A stretch of 64,000 bases of DNA, from assembly GCA_023393115.1 (NCBI GenBank), contig JAEWMS010000030.1, positions 62,001 to 126,000 of the forward strand, read 5' to 3'. A model generated the notes under the pieces. That model was given only the letters and a program-made list of their open reading frames with translations, was not told where the DNA came from and ran no database searches. This DNA is from Bacillota bacterium (GTDB taxonomy: Bacteria > Bacillota > Clostridia > Acetivibrionales > DSM-1351). Below are positions 25,455-34,775 of this stretch, one piece after another (within the stretch, counting starts at the first letter, position 1; each line of letters opens with the position of its first letter). Position numbers and translations under genes: made by a program.

Positions 25455-27251
25455 TTAATCAATAATCAGCTTTGTAGATAGCCTTCGGAGTTCGGGCTTC
25501 ACGTCCCTTTCCTCAGTTAAATCTAGTACGGGATATCCATCTATATCAAAATGTACACGCCTCAAACCAGTACTTCTTGGTCCATCTACTCCTGGTCTTG
25601 CATGATATGCATTCCATATTACTCCCTTATCATCGGTTACAAATGAAATATGTCCAGGACCAAATTCTCCAAGAACACTTCTGCTGGTAAGCAGTGGATA
25701 ATTGAGCTTTGTCCAGCTTCCAGGTTCGAGAAGCGGCGCGCCAGGTTCTGCTGTAAGCAGTCCCACTACATAGGTTGAGTCTACCAATGCGCTTGCAAAG
25801 GTTAGAAACAGTTTTTTATCGGTTATAAGTGCAAAGGGACCCTCGTCAACAAAAACATGATTATTTGCCCAGCCATAGTCCGGCTTTGTAAGCAAAACAG
25901 GGTCTGAAGTAAGTTTCCAGGGTTCACTTGGGTCTATTTTTGCGATATATATCCATGCTCCCAGATCCACAGGGATAAACTGTCTCTCGGACCAGGCAAC
26001 ATAGTATTCGTTATTCCATGGTATGACAGTCATGTCTAGGGAAATAACCTTTCCCTCCTGACATAAAAAAGTGCCGTCCCTTTTCAGAACCCGCTGTGGT
26101 ATGGACCAATCTTCCCTTTTGGATGGATTTCCACCCCTCTTCAATTTCATAACATGGGATTCGATATAGAAAAATTCGCTGGATGTAGCCGCATGAAAAA
26201 TATATAAGTCTTCGCCAATTTCATGAAACTCGGGTGCCCAAAGAAAACCTTTTATATGCTCATATGTATATGCATCTAATAAAAGCTTTTCTTCGGAATT
26301 CACAAGACCTGAAATTGAGTCGGCTTCTCTTATATACAAGGAATTGTTCCCGTCAGCATCATTGGTGGCAATGAAATAATACTTCCCCCTCCATTTTTTT
26401 ATACACGGATCGGCACGGTTAATAGCCACGGGAAACTTATAATGCTCCTGATGGACTGTACCTGTTATACCATATATGCCTTTTTGGCTCCAGTCAATTC
26501 CATCGGTATCCCAGTCAATAGTCTTATATGCTGTTGTACCGTCATTATATATGGCCATTGCTTTTAGGTTTTTTAATTCCTCCGGGGAACCGGCCTTAAC
26601 CTCTTTTGGGAACTCCATAGCTATATTTAGTGGGGTAGAAAGCTTATATTTCAGCCTGTCACCTATTGCATCCGGCAAGGCTAGCACATTGCCCGGTATG
26701 ATTCCCTCAATTTCTGTATCATACTTTTGTATTTTGAACTCTTGAATCTGTTCGGGTTTAGAGGCTGCCTTCAGGGAGTACAAATCTGTCATTTCTACTC
26801 TAAACCATTTCCCATCCTGATTCCAGCAGAGTTCGTAAACCTTCCGGGATTTATCGAAGTAACAGGTAACCTCCTGTATAAACCCGTCGAAATAAAGTTC
26901 AATTAGACCAACTTCGGTGTATTGAAGGAAATCTTTCGTTACAAAGAACAATACCTTACCCAAGCTTTCTGCATCATCACTGCCATCAGCCTGGGTGCGC
27001 ACTGCTACGATTCCGAAGGAACCATCCTCCATACTGAAAGCATAGGGACTTTTCAAACACTTGGCATTCATTGTACCATCTTCATTGTCAGTGGCCTTTG
27101 CAAATAATACTCCGGAGTTGTGATTCAATGGCTCAAAATGCCTGCAATCCTCACTATATGCCAAATGCATGCTGTAAGCCAGCTTTGCTGAATAAATCAT
27201 CTCATCCTGGGGTTCTCTTGTATAACAGAGAATATATTTTCCATTGCTCAT
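25455..27251 (-). CDS. GH43-family protein with Ig-like and extra N-terminal domain
   Basis: The 598-residue protein has three parts. Residues 1-165 look like part of a propeller (HLAYSEDCRHFEPL, SPYAFSMEDGSFGIVAV). Residues about 200-268 are a bacterial Ig-like domain of the group-4 kind (YNDGTTAYKTIDWDTDGIDW, then GIYGITGTV). Residues about 275-598 are a GH43 propeller with RADPCIKKW (D281 as likely base), FLWAPEFHEI and VDEGPFAL (likely acid). There is no signal peptide. It probably acts on arabinose- or xylose-containing oligosaccharides. GGAGGA lies 9 bases before the ATG. It lies between the permease genes and abfA. Confidence 0.85.
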   Translation of the reverse strand: MSNGKYILCYTREPQDEMIYSAKLAYSMHLAYSEDCRHFEPLNHNSGVLFAKATDNEDGTMNAKCLKSPYAFSMEDGSFGIVAVRTQADGSDDAESLGKVLFFVTKDFLQYTEVGLIELYFDGFIQEVTCYFDKSRKVYELCWNQDGKWFRVEMTDLYSLKAASKPEQIQEFKIQKYDTEIEGIIPGNVLALPDAIGDRLKYKLSTPLNIAMEFPKEVKAGSPEELKNLKAMAIYNDGTTAYKTIDWDTDGIDWSQKGIYGITGTVHQEHYKFPVAINRADPCIKKWRGKYYFIATNDADGNNSLYIREADSISGLVNSEEKLLLDAYTYEHIKGFLWAPEFHEIGEDLYIFHAATSSEFFYIESHVMKLKRGGNPSKREDWSIPQRVLKRDGTFLCQEGKVISLDMTVIPWNNEYYVAWSERQFIPVDLGAWIYIAKIDPSEPWKLTSDPVLLTKPDYGWANNHVFVDEGPFALITDKKLFLTFASALVDSTYVVGLLTAEPGAPLLEPGSWTKLNYPLLTSRSVLGEFGPGHISFVTDDKGVIWNAYHARPGVDGPRSTGLRRVHFDIDGYPVLDLTEERDVKPELRRLSTKLIID

Positions 27252-27290
27252 TTACTTTAATCCTCCTCGGATTACTGCTTTCGTTATATA

Positions 27291-28172
27291 TTAGCCCTTT
27301 ACACCGCCCAGTACTATACCCTTTACGAAATATTTCTGAAGGAAGGGGTAGACCAGTATTATCGGAAGTGTACCAAGGAAGATTTGAGAAGACCTCAATG
27401 TTTTGTCAGAAATTGTAGCAAGTTCAGAGATTTCCTGTCTGGACAGCATACTATAAGATCTTTGAACTACAATAGTCTGTATATAACTTTGGAGGGGATA
27501 ATTATCTGCATTATTCATAAGGATCAAACCATCAAACCAGCTGTTCCAATGTCCCACAAGGGAAAACAGAGTAATAGTTGCAAGTGAAGGAGTTGAAACA
27601 GGTACATAGATTCTCCAAAGAGTTGTCCAGTGCCCGGCTCCATCTATAAATGCTGCTTCGCTTAGTTCTTTTGGTATTTCTCTGAAGAAATTCAAAAGTA
27701 ATATTACACTGAAAACAGGTACAGCTCCTGGAAGAACTAATGCCCATAAGCTATCCAGCAAGCCAGCTTCCTTGATTACGATATACCATGGAATCAAGCC
27801 TCCGCTGAAAAGCATAGTTATAAAAAATGCCCATGCATAAAAGGTACGGAACTTAAATTCTGATTTTTCCTTTGATAAAGGATATGCACATAATATTGTT
27901 AGAACAAGGTTAACTACTCCACCCAGTGCTATTCTTTCAGCAGATACGAGCATTGAGTTCCAGAAAGCAGCTCTTTTGGCAACATAGTTGTATGAATTCA
28001 ATGTGAACTCTACCGGCCAAAAAACAACCTTACCGGCTGATGCGGCTGCGCTGGAGCTGAAGGATACAGCTAAAATATGAATAAGTGGTATAACGCACAG
28101 CAGTGCCGAAAGAATAAGGAAAATGCTGTTTACTATTGTAAATACACTAAGCTTTTTTCTTTTTTGCTTCAA
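27291..28172 (-). CDS. Sugar ABC transporter permease, LplC/AraQ type
   Basis: The second membrane subunit of a CUT1 sugar importer (293 residues, six hydrophobic segments). The coupling motif EAAFIDGAGHWTTLWRIYVP contacts the ATPase. The end FVKGIVLGGVKG is typical of LplC proteins. It opens with TTG, eight bases after GGGAGG, and starts 14 bp after the partner permease. No ATP-binding gene is in the operon. Confidence 0.93.
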   Translation of the reverse strand: MKQKRKKLSVFTIVNSIFLILSALLCVIPLIHILAVSFSSSAAASAGKVVFWPVEFTLNSYNYVAKRAAFWNSMLVSAERIALGGVVNLVLTILCAYPLSKEKSEFKFRTFYAWAFFITMLFSGGLIPWYIVIKEAGLLDSLWALVLPGAVPVFSVILLLNFFREIPKELSEAAFIDGAGHWTTLWRIYVPVSTPSLATITLFSLVGHWNSWFDGLILMNNADNYPLQSYIQTIVVQRSYSMLSRQEISELATISDKTLRSSQIFLGTLPIILVYPFLQKYFVKGIVLGGVKG

Positions 28173-28186
28173 TTGTATAACCTCCC

Positions 28187-29089
28187 TTAGAAAATCCTAT
28201 AATCTGCGAATTTATAAGCACAGAAGTAGGATACTGAAATAAGCGTGAACGAAACTACAGATTTAAACAGTCCGACAGCGGTTGCCACTCCATACTGCGC
28301 ATCAAGTAGACCTATTCTATATACAAAGGTGTCTATAATATCTCCGCTTTCATATACTGGAGGACTATATAAATTGAATATCTGGTCAAAACCAGCATTC
28401 AAAAGATTTCCAAGATTTAATACCGTGAGTAGTACAATAACCATTTTCATACCTGGTAAGGTAATATTCAAAATCTGTTTCCACCTGCTGGCTCCATCAA
28501 TACGTGCTGCTTCATACAAACTTGGATCAATTCCGGTAATTGCGGCCAGGTATATTATTGTACCGTAACCAAACTCCTTCCATGTTTCTGTAAACACCAT
28601 GGTTCCCTGAAACCATTTATTATCGCCCAGAAAGAATATAGGATCAAAACCGAGCAATTGTATAAATTTATTTACTATCCCATCTGAAGGTGACAAAATA
28701 TCAATTAAAATCCCCCCAAGTACAACCCACGACAGGAAGTGGGGAAGATATATAAGCGTTTGAACACTTCTTTTTAATCCATTATGTGTTACTTCGTTAA
28801 TAAGAATTGCAAATATTATTGGAATAACGAGCCCTAGAATAATTTTCCACACTGCAATAAAAATTGTATTCCATACTACACTGCCAAAGTTCGGCAAATC
28901 AAGGACATATCTAAAATTGTCAAGCCCTATCCATTTTTGATTTCCAAATAGGCCTTTAGCTGGAATAAACTTTTGAAATGCAATTACAATACCAGCCATA
29001 GGGATATAACTGAATATTAATAAAATGATAAATCCCGGGAGAATCATCAGATGCAAGGGTAGTTGTTTTTTTAGAGATGTGTTTTTCAA
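28187..29089 (-). CDS. Sugar ABC transporter permease, LplB type
   Basis: The first membrane subunit of the same importer (300 residues, six hydrophobic segments), with the coupling motif EAARIDGASRWKQILNITLP. It is of the LplB branch, which usually works with YesM/YesN-type regulators and takes up oligosaccharides. It opens with TTG, six bases after AGGGGG. It follows the binding-protein gene beyond a stem-loop. Confidence 0.93.
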   Translation of the reverse strand: MKNTSLKKQLPLHLMILPGFIILLIFSYIPMAGIVIAFQKFIPAKGLFGNQKWIGLDNFRYVLDLPNFGSVVWNTIFIAVWKIILGLVIPIIFAILINEVTHNGLKRSVQTLIYLPHFLSWVVLGGILIDILSPSDGIVNKFIQLLGFDPIFFLGDNKWFQGTMVFTETWKEFGYGTIIYLAAITGIDPSLYEAARIDGASRWKQILNITLPGMKMVIVLLTVLNLGNLLNAGFDQIFNLYSPPVYESGDIIDTFVYRIGLLDAQYGVATAVGLFKSVVSFTLISVSYFCAYKFADYRIF

Positions 29090-29156
29090 GCTAATGCCCC
29101 CTAATCAAAATATATATTATTGCTATGCTGACTAATAAATCATTTCAGGTAGACAA

Positions 29157-29193
29157 GAAGGAAAGGATATGCAATTCATTGGTCCTTTCCTTC
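29157..29193 (-). repeat. Stem-loop between binding-protein and permease genes
   Basis: GAAGGAAAGGA (29157-29167) pairs perfectly with TCCTTTCCTTC (29183-29193). Stem-loops here are common in sugar ABC operons and let the binding protein be made in excess of the permeases. No T-run follows on the minus strand. Confidence 0.65.
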
Positions 29194-29250
29194 CTTCTAT
29201 CTGGTTAACCTAACTTTCCCAAACTAATTTTACTTTCTATCTTGCTAAGC

Positions 29251-30972
29251 TTACTTTGCTTTAACGGAATCGTACCATTCGTTAACTTCTTTTGTCATAG
29301 TTTCTCCACCCAACTTGTTCCAGTCACTGACGAATTTATCAAACTCATCAATGGAGGCAGAACCCATTATTATCTTAACGAATACTTCTTTTTCCATTTT
29401 ATCTAAAGTTGTCTTCTTTTCAGCCATTGTTGGAGTTGGTGCCCCGGTGAACTTTTCTGGCAAGAGCTGACCATTATTCTTGTAATCAACCATGTTGAGG
29501 AAAGCACCTTTCTTACCATAGATTTTCTCCCATCCCCACATTGCATCGTCGCCCTTTTCATAGGCTTCAATATTACCTTGAATAATCTTAGCTTCTCCGG
29601 CCAATTTGCTGAAATCACCAGTTTTTCTAGCATCATCTATTGCTATAAATGCTTCAAGATTTTTAAAGGAAGGAGCTGGTGCTACAGGAGATAACTTCCA
29701 AACTCCAACTGCACCATTTTCTACAGGCATATAGTACTTGTTGAAGTCAGCAGTCTCGCCCCAGTTCTTTTCTACGTGCATGTTAAAGAGCTTAACAAGA
29801 GCTTCAGGGTTCTTATATCCTTTTTTTACAGCAAATATTCTTGTCTGACTAAACTTATTTGGAACCATTGCCTTCTGATCGTCAGCAGATACTATAGGAT
29901 AAGGTGTCCAGTCTGCATTCTTATCATTGTTAAAGTTACTGATCAATGGATACATAGGATTCCACTGTGCTCCGTAATCCAAACCAAATTTGCCGGCTAT
30001 TACAGTTTCAGCTACTTTTCCGCCGTCCTTAACTCCGAATTCAGGGTCAATCTGTCCTGCTTTATACATTTCTGCAAGTTTCTGAAGAGCTACTTTTGTT
30101 TCTGGAAGGGTACTTCCCCATACAAGCTTTCCTGAGTTGTCCTCTATCCACATATTGGGATATGCGTGATAGCCTGCAAAGAATCCTTCAGTTCCCATAG
30201 CTCCACTGTATATGTCTTTTGTAACTGGAAGACCATAAGTATCGTTCTTTCCATTTCCATCTGGATCTTTGGTTGTAAATGCTTCTGCAATTTTCAGCAC
30301 ATCATCCATTGTCTTTGGTGCTTCCAGGTTTAATTTCTTAAGCCAGTCATTTCTTATCCAGAGGTACTGTGTAGTTTCATTCATTGCAACAGGTTCTGGA
30401 ATAGCCATCATTTTACCGTCGAAAGTTACCGAGTCAATATTACCGGTACCTTCTTCATTCATAACTTTCTTAAACTGTTCTGAAGCATAATCGTTGTAAT
30501 ATTGTGTCATATCCTCAACCATATCGGAATCAACAAGCTGCTTAAGCTGTGATGGATTGACAAGCACAACGTCAGGAAGGTCTCCTGATGCCAGGGTAAC
30601 ATTTATTTTTTGGAGGTACGCATCAGATGTTTCGTTTCCTTTTACTGTCCATGCATATTTTACGTTTATACCAAGTTCATCCTTGTAAACTTTTGTCCAA
30701 CGGTTGTCTTCCAATGTGTCTTCCGGTACTTTTGGCAAAACATTAGCAGCGAGATCGTCATCTATTCCTCTTACGAAGGTAATGTCAATTGCAGGTTCAT
30801 ACTTACCCAAGGGATCCTTGTTTGCTTCTGCTGTTGATGCTGTTGAAGTACTCTGACCTGATGGTGCAGTATTTTCTGATGAGTTTTCATTACCGCAAGC
30901 TGCTAATATTGCTGCTGACATTGATACAGCTAGTGCTAATGATACAGCTTTTTTCAAATAATTAAACTTCAT
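29251..30972 (-). CDS. Sugar-binding lipoprotein of the ABC importer (copy 1)
   Basis: Captures sugar outside the cell and hands it to the LplB/LplC permeases. The 573-residue protein begins with a lipoprotein signal (lipobox AAILAAC) and a Ser/Thr/Ala-rich linker, then DPLGKYEPAIDITFVRGIDDD and the solute-binding fold (NVTLASGDLPDVVLV, YLWIRNDWLKKLNLEAPKT). The size is that of LplA-like oligosaccharide binders. AGGAGG precedes the ATG. It has its own promoter with direct repeats upstream, and is first in the operon with the permeases, GH43 and GH51. The paralog upstream is similar along its whole length. Confidence 0.93.
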   Translation of the reverse strand: MKFNYLKKAVSLALAVSMSAAILAACGNENSSENTAPSGQSTSTASTAEANKDPLGKYEPAIDITFVRGIDDDLAANVLPKVPEDTLEDNRWTKVYKDELGINVKYAWTVKGNETSDAYLQKINVTLASGDLPDVVLVNPSQLKQLVDSDMVEDMTQYYNDYASEQFKKVMNEEGTGNIDSVTFDGKMMAIPEPVAMNETTQYLWIRNDWLKKLNLEAPKTMDDVLKIAEAFTTKDPDGNGKNDTYGLPVTKDIYSGAMGTEGFFAGYHAYPNMWIEDNSGKLVWGSTLPETKVALQKLAEMYKAGQIDPEFGVKDGGKVAETVIAGKFGLDYGAQWNPMYPLISNFNNDKNADWTPYPIVSADDQKAMVPNKFSQTRIFAVKKGYKNPEALVKLFNMHVEKNWGETADFNKYYMPVENGAVGVWKLSPVAPAPSFKNLEAFIAIDDARKTGDFSKLAGEAKIIQGNIEAYEKGDDAMWGWEKIYGKKGAFLNMVDYKNNGQLLPEKFTGAPTPTMAEKKTTLDKMEKEVFVKIIMGSASIDEFDKFVSDWNKLGGETMTKEVNEWYDSVKAK

Positions 30973-31020
30973 TTTCCTTCCTCCTGAATATTTTATTTAG
31001 TTCTTCGAGGCCTCATCTAT

Positions 31021-31049
31021 ATTATAGGAGTGATATTCCTTCAATACTA
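31021..31049 (-). promoter_or_regulatory. Activator-type promoter of the ABC/glycosidase operon
   Basis: On the minus strand there is a consensus -10 TATAAT (31021-31026) but no good -35 box at the right distance (TAGTAT, 31044-31049). A 33-bp repeat ends one base upstream of that position. This is what is expected for a promoter that needs an activator. Confidence 0.6.
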
Positions 31050-31050
31050 C

Positions 31051-31145
31051 GAACATGTTTTTACATCGTTAACTTTTGTTTACAAAGTTCAAAATTTATT
31101 CACAAAAACATAGAACACATTTTTACCTCCTTAACATTTGTTTAC
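31051..31145. repeat. Two 33-bp direct repeats, probable regulator-binding sites
   Basis: Copies at 31051-31083 and 31113-31145 agree at 28 of 33 positions. Shared blocks are GAACA, TTTTTAC, TTAAC and TTTGTTTAC. They are 62 bp apart, close to six turns of DNA, so both face the same way. The near copy abuts the -35 region of the promoter. The best candidate protein is the YesN-type regulator encoded upstream. Confidence 0.65.
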
Positions 31146-31193
31146 CTTTTGTAAAAAAAGTAACAAAGTAAGCGGTCCAATATATATATTTTG

Positions 31194-31230
31194 AACAAAA
31201 AAACGGATTTAACCCCAATGAGTTAAATCC
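31194..31230 (-). terminator. Terminator between the two binding-protein genes
   Basis: On the minus strand GGATTTAAC pairs with GTTAAATCC (31205-31213/31222-31230), followed by GTTTTTTTG. It ends the transcript of copy 2, so copy 1 relies on its own promoter. Confidence 0.85.
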
Positions 31231-31275
31231 AAAATACACCTATTATCAAAGTAATTACAGAAAATAATAGAATTT

Positions 31276-33000
31276 TTACTTTATTAAATCATACCAACTA
31301 TTTACTTCCTCTGTTATTTCTTCTCCGCCTATTTCATACCAGTCAGCTACAAACTTGTCGAATTCCTCAATAGGCGACTCACCCATAATGATTTTTGTGA
31401 ATACCTCTCTTTCCATCATGTCCATAGCCGCCTTTTTCTCTGCCATGGTGTTTGTTGACGCTCCAACAAATTTCTCTGGTAAAAGTTGGCCGTTAGCTTT
31501 ATAGCTTTTCATAATACCCATAACACCACTTATTCCATAAATCTTTTCCCAACCCCATTTTGACTTATCACCACTGGCATAGGCATCAAGATTAGATTGT
31601 ATTGCTTTTGCTTCACCATTCAAATTTGAAAAGCTATTATTTTTTCTTGCTTTTTCAATTTCCAAAAATGCATTAAGATTCTTGTAAGGAGGAGTCGGAA
31701 CTACAGGGGAAAACTTCCAAACTCCTGCTCCGTCGTTTTCAGCAGGCATAAAGAATTTATTGAAATCTGCCGTTTTACCCCAATTTTTCTCAAGATGCAT
31801 GTTTATAAGCTTTACCAATGCCTCAGGATGGGGATAGCCTTTTTTAACGGCGAATATTCTTGTCTGGTTGTATTTCAAAGGGACCATAACCTTGTTATTA
31901 TCAGCGGAAACAAGGGGATATCCTGTCCAATCAGCATTATTGTCATTATTGAAACTATTTATTAAGGGATACATTGGGCTCCACTGTGCCCCAAACACTA
32001 TTCCAACTTCACCTTTCGCAATAGCTTCAGCTACCTTGCTTCCGTCCTTTACACTAAACTCACTGTCTATTTGACCAGACTTATACATCTCAGCAAGTTT
32101 GCTCAGTACTTTTTTTGTTTCGGGTAATGTACTTCCCCACACCAATCTATCCGAATGGTCTTCTATCCACATATTGGGATATGAGTGATAACCGGCGAAA
32201 AATCCCTCTATTGTCATAGTACCCCCGTATAAATCCTTTGTAATAGCCAAACCGTGTGTGTCATGCTTGCCATTTCTGTCAGGGTCCTGGTTGGTAAAAG
32301 CCTGAGATATTTCCAAAAGATCCTCCATGGACTTTGGTGCCTCCAAACCCAGGTTTTTTAACCAGTCGTTTCTTATCCATAGATAGTGAGCAGCTTCAGC
32401 ATATGAATAGGGTTCGGGAATAGCCATGAGTCTACCGTCTATTGTAGCAGAATCCAAGGTTTCCGAACTCTCCTGGTTATAAATTTCCTTTGTAAAGGGT
32501 GCAGCATATCTGTCAAAGTATTCAGTCATATCTTCCACTTGCTTTGCATCGACCAACTGCCTAAGCTGGTTGGAATTAACAAGTATGACATCCGGTAAAT
32601 CCCCTGAGGCCAGAGTAACGTTAATCTTCTGTGTAAATTGATCAGATACTTCATTACCTCTGACCGTCCATGCATACTTTACATTTATCCCTAATTCATC
32701 CTTATAAACCTTTAACCAGCGATTATCCTGAATGGTTTCACCAGGTGTCTTCGGTAACACATTCTGGGCAAAATCTTCATCTATTCCCCGTATAAAAGAT
32801 ATGTCTATGGGAGTAATATATTTTCCAAAAGGATCAATTTCATTCCCTTTACTGCTCTCCTGAGGTGACGAATTGCTTATCATTATTTTTTCGGACTGGT
32901 AGTTTTTATAATCATTTTCATTACACGCTGTAATAAGTCCGGTGGATATTAATAAAGCCATAACCGTCATAATGTATTTTATTGTTTTGTTTCTCTTCAC
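31276..33000 (-). CDS. Sugar-binding lipoprotein (copy 2, paralog)
   Basis: A 574-residue lipoprotein (lipobox TGLITAC) that can be aligned with the next gene along its full length; for example both have ELGINVKYAWTV and KINVTLASGDLPDV. By eye about two thirds of residues are identical. The linker after the lipobox is different and shorter in Ser/Thr. It opens with GTG, about ten bases after GGAGG. It follows the YesN-type regulator by 53 bp and is cut off by a terminator, so it is likely made with the sensor genes rather than with the permeases. It may serve the same permeases for another ligand, or act as part of sensing. Confidence 0.9.
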   Translation of the reverse strand: MKRNKTIKYIMTVMALLISTGLITACNENDYKNYQSEKIMISNSSPQESSKGNEIDPFGKYITPIDISFIRGIDEDFAQNVLPKTPGETIQDNRWLKVYKDELGINVKYAWTVRGNEVSDQFTQKINVTLASGDLPDVILVNSNQLRQLVDAKQVEDMTEYFDRYAAPFTKEIYNQESSETLDSATIDGRLMAIPEPYSYAEAAHYLWIRNDWLKNLGLEAPKSMEDLLEISQAFTNQDPDRNGKHDTHGLAITKDLYGGTMTIEGFFAGYHSYPNMWIEDHSDRLVWGSTLPETKKVLSKLAEMYKSGQIDSEFSVKDGSKVAEAIAKGEVGIVFGAQWSPMYPLINSFNNDNNADWTGYPLVSADNNKVMVPLKYNQTRIFAVKKGYPHPEALVKLINMHLEKNWGKTADFNKFFMPAENDGAGVWKFSPVVPTPPYKNLNAFLEIEKARKNNSFSNLNGEAKAIQSNLDAYASGDKSKWGWEKIYGISGVMGIMKSYKANGQLLPEKFVGASTNTMAEKKAAMDMMEREVFTKIIMGESPIEEFDKFVADWYEIGGEEITEEVNSWYDLIK

Positions 33001-33053
33001 TAATTACCAACCTCCAAATTCAAATTAATAAAGAGCTTTGCCTCACTATAAGG

Positions 33054-34775
33054 CTACTTGTTCAGCATCTGCTTTGCTACCCCATATATGTCCTGATATT
33101 CCTGTGGCGAGCAGCCGCATATTTTTCTAAAGAAACGTGTAAATGAAGCCGCTGTTTCATAACCTACCATTCTGGCAACTTCATGAATCTTGATATTATC
33201 TTTTAACAGTAGTTCTTTGGCTTTATTAATCCTGGCACTATCAATAAACTCAGACAGATTCGTGCCGGCTAATTGTTTATACAGTCTTGACAGATATGAT
33301 GGGTTCAAATAAACCTGTTCTGCCAGCCTGACCAGAGACAGATCCTCACTCAGGTGATCTTCAATAAACTTTTGTATATACTCGATAGTATTGTCGGCCC
33401 TCTTTTTTTGCTCGTCACACTGTAGTTTAAATATGATATTGGATATATCGTAAAGGTATTGAACAGCCTCGGCCCATGAGTCATGCTTGTCAATTCTCAT
33501 AAGCTTGTTTTGTGCTATATGAAAAGCAATCTTATCGGTCAGTTTCCAACGATTAATATATGTCAATAAGCTGAGAGCCACCTTATAATACGCTTCAATT
33601 GCCAAATTGGAGTTTTTACTCTTTATGGATTTCAACGGCTCAATCAATTCTGATAGAACCTCAAAATACTTATCACTCTGTCCCGACTCAAGGTATTGCT
33701 CAAAAAAATCAAAGCTTCTTTTTCTAAGCATTATCTCCAAAGGTTCATTCTCTGTATCAAATTCCTTTACCACCTCATCATTCAAACTACCCGAAAGAAA
33801 ATTGTTATTCTTAATTTCATTGTCTATAAGAATCATTTCAATCCCGGTACCAATCTTGTAATTCAGAAGTTGATTCAGGGAATAGTATTTTTGAGATACT
33901 TCTGTCCAGCTGCATGGATCAGCACCTAACGCGAAGCTGATTGACAGGTTTAAGGATTCCCGGCAGGCTGTCTGAATTACCTCCAAAGTGCCCTTAATAA
34001 ATGAAACTGCTTTTTCATAGTAATGGGTATCAACTGTTTGATTTTGAATAAACAACTCCTTTGGCTGAATGAATATGATAAATCTATAGTTTTCATCCAT
34101 TACAATAACACTACTGATGTAAGGACTCAGGTTCTGATTAATAATCATTCTTATGGAATACAGATATTGCAGCCTGTCCCAATAAGTTACATCTGAAGGG
34201 ATATTGTCAACATGACCAAGTAATAATACAACTTGACTTTCAGCATGCATTGAGATAGATAATTGTTCAAACTGGGCTTTGTTTATACTTAACGAAGTAT
34301 CTCCCCTAAGCAATTGAATAAAATAATCCTTCTGAAAGAGGTCTACAGCCATATTCATCTGTTCTTTGGCTTTATGAATCAAGTCCTCGATTTTAATGCC
34401 TTTTTGTATTTCCTTTATGGCATTTTCAACAGCACCGATAACTTTTTCATGATCTTCAGTTTTTAGTATATAACTGACCCCACTATGCTGAATTGCCTTA
34501 TACACATACTCGAATTCGTTGTATCCTGTTAAGAATATAACCTTGCATTGGGGCCAGCTTTTATGAATTACTTCCAACAGCTGTAAACCATCAATCTCAG
34601 GCATTCTTATGTCGGTCAGCACTATGTCTATTCTGGTTCTGTTCAGCCACTCAATGGCTTCCTCTCCCGAGTAGGCTTTGTATACATCCAGATTAAGGCT
34701 TTTTATATTACTGAATATTTCATATAAACTATTAACAATTATTTCTTCATCATCAACTATTAGTAATCTGTACAC
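33054..34775 (-). CDS. Response regulator, YesN type (REC + AraC HTH)
   Basis: It receives phosphate from the sensor encoded just upstream. The receiver domain begins with YRLLIVDDEEIIVN; the phosphorylated aspartate is in IVLTDIRMPEIDG (D55 from the chosen start). A middle region of about 300 residues is typical of YesN proteins. The C-terminal 100 residues are an AraC-type DNA-binding domain (LAEQVYLNPSYLSRLYKQL, then EVARMVGYETAASFTRFFRK, CGCSPQEYQD). I chose the GTG at 34775, eight bases after GGAGG; an ATG at 34781 is only two bases from it. It overlaps the end of the sensor gene. Confidence 0.92.
   Translation of the reverse strand: MYRLLIVDDEEIIVNSLYEIFSNIKSLNLDVYKAYSGEEAIEWLNRTRIDIVLTDIRMPEIDGLQLLEVIHKSWPQCKVIFLTGYNEFEYVYKAIQHSGVSYILKTEDHEKVIGAVENAIKEIQKGIKIEDLIHKAKEQMNMAVDLFQKDYFIQLLRGDTSLSINKAQFEQLSISMHAESQVVLLLGHVDNIPSDVTYWDRLQYLYSIRMIINQNLSPYISSVIVMDENYRFIIFIQPKELFIQNQTVDTHYYEKAVSFIKGTLEVIQTACRESLNLSISFALGADPCSWTEVSQKYYSLNQLLNYKIGTGIEMILIDNEIKNNNFLSGSLNDEVVKEFDTENEPLEIMLRKRSFDFFEQYLESGQSDKYFEVLSELIEPLKSIKSKNSNLAIEAYYKVALSLLTYINRWKLTDKIAFHIAQNKLMRIDKHDSWAEAVQYLYDISNIIFKLQCDEQKKRADNTIEYIQKFIEDHLSEDLSLVRLAEQVYLNPSYLSRLYKQLAGTNLSEFIDSARINKAKELLLKDNIKIHEVARMVGYETAASFTRFFRKICGCSPQEYQDIYGVAKQMLNK

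Noticed and set aside
31021..31200. CRISPR-like repeats
   Set aside because: Only two 33-bp copies, imperfect, spaced by helical turns and placed at a promoter; no cas genes.
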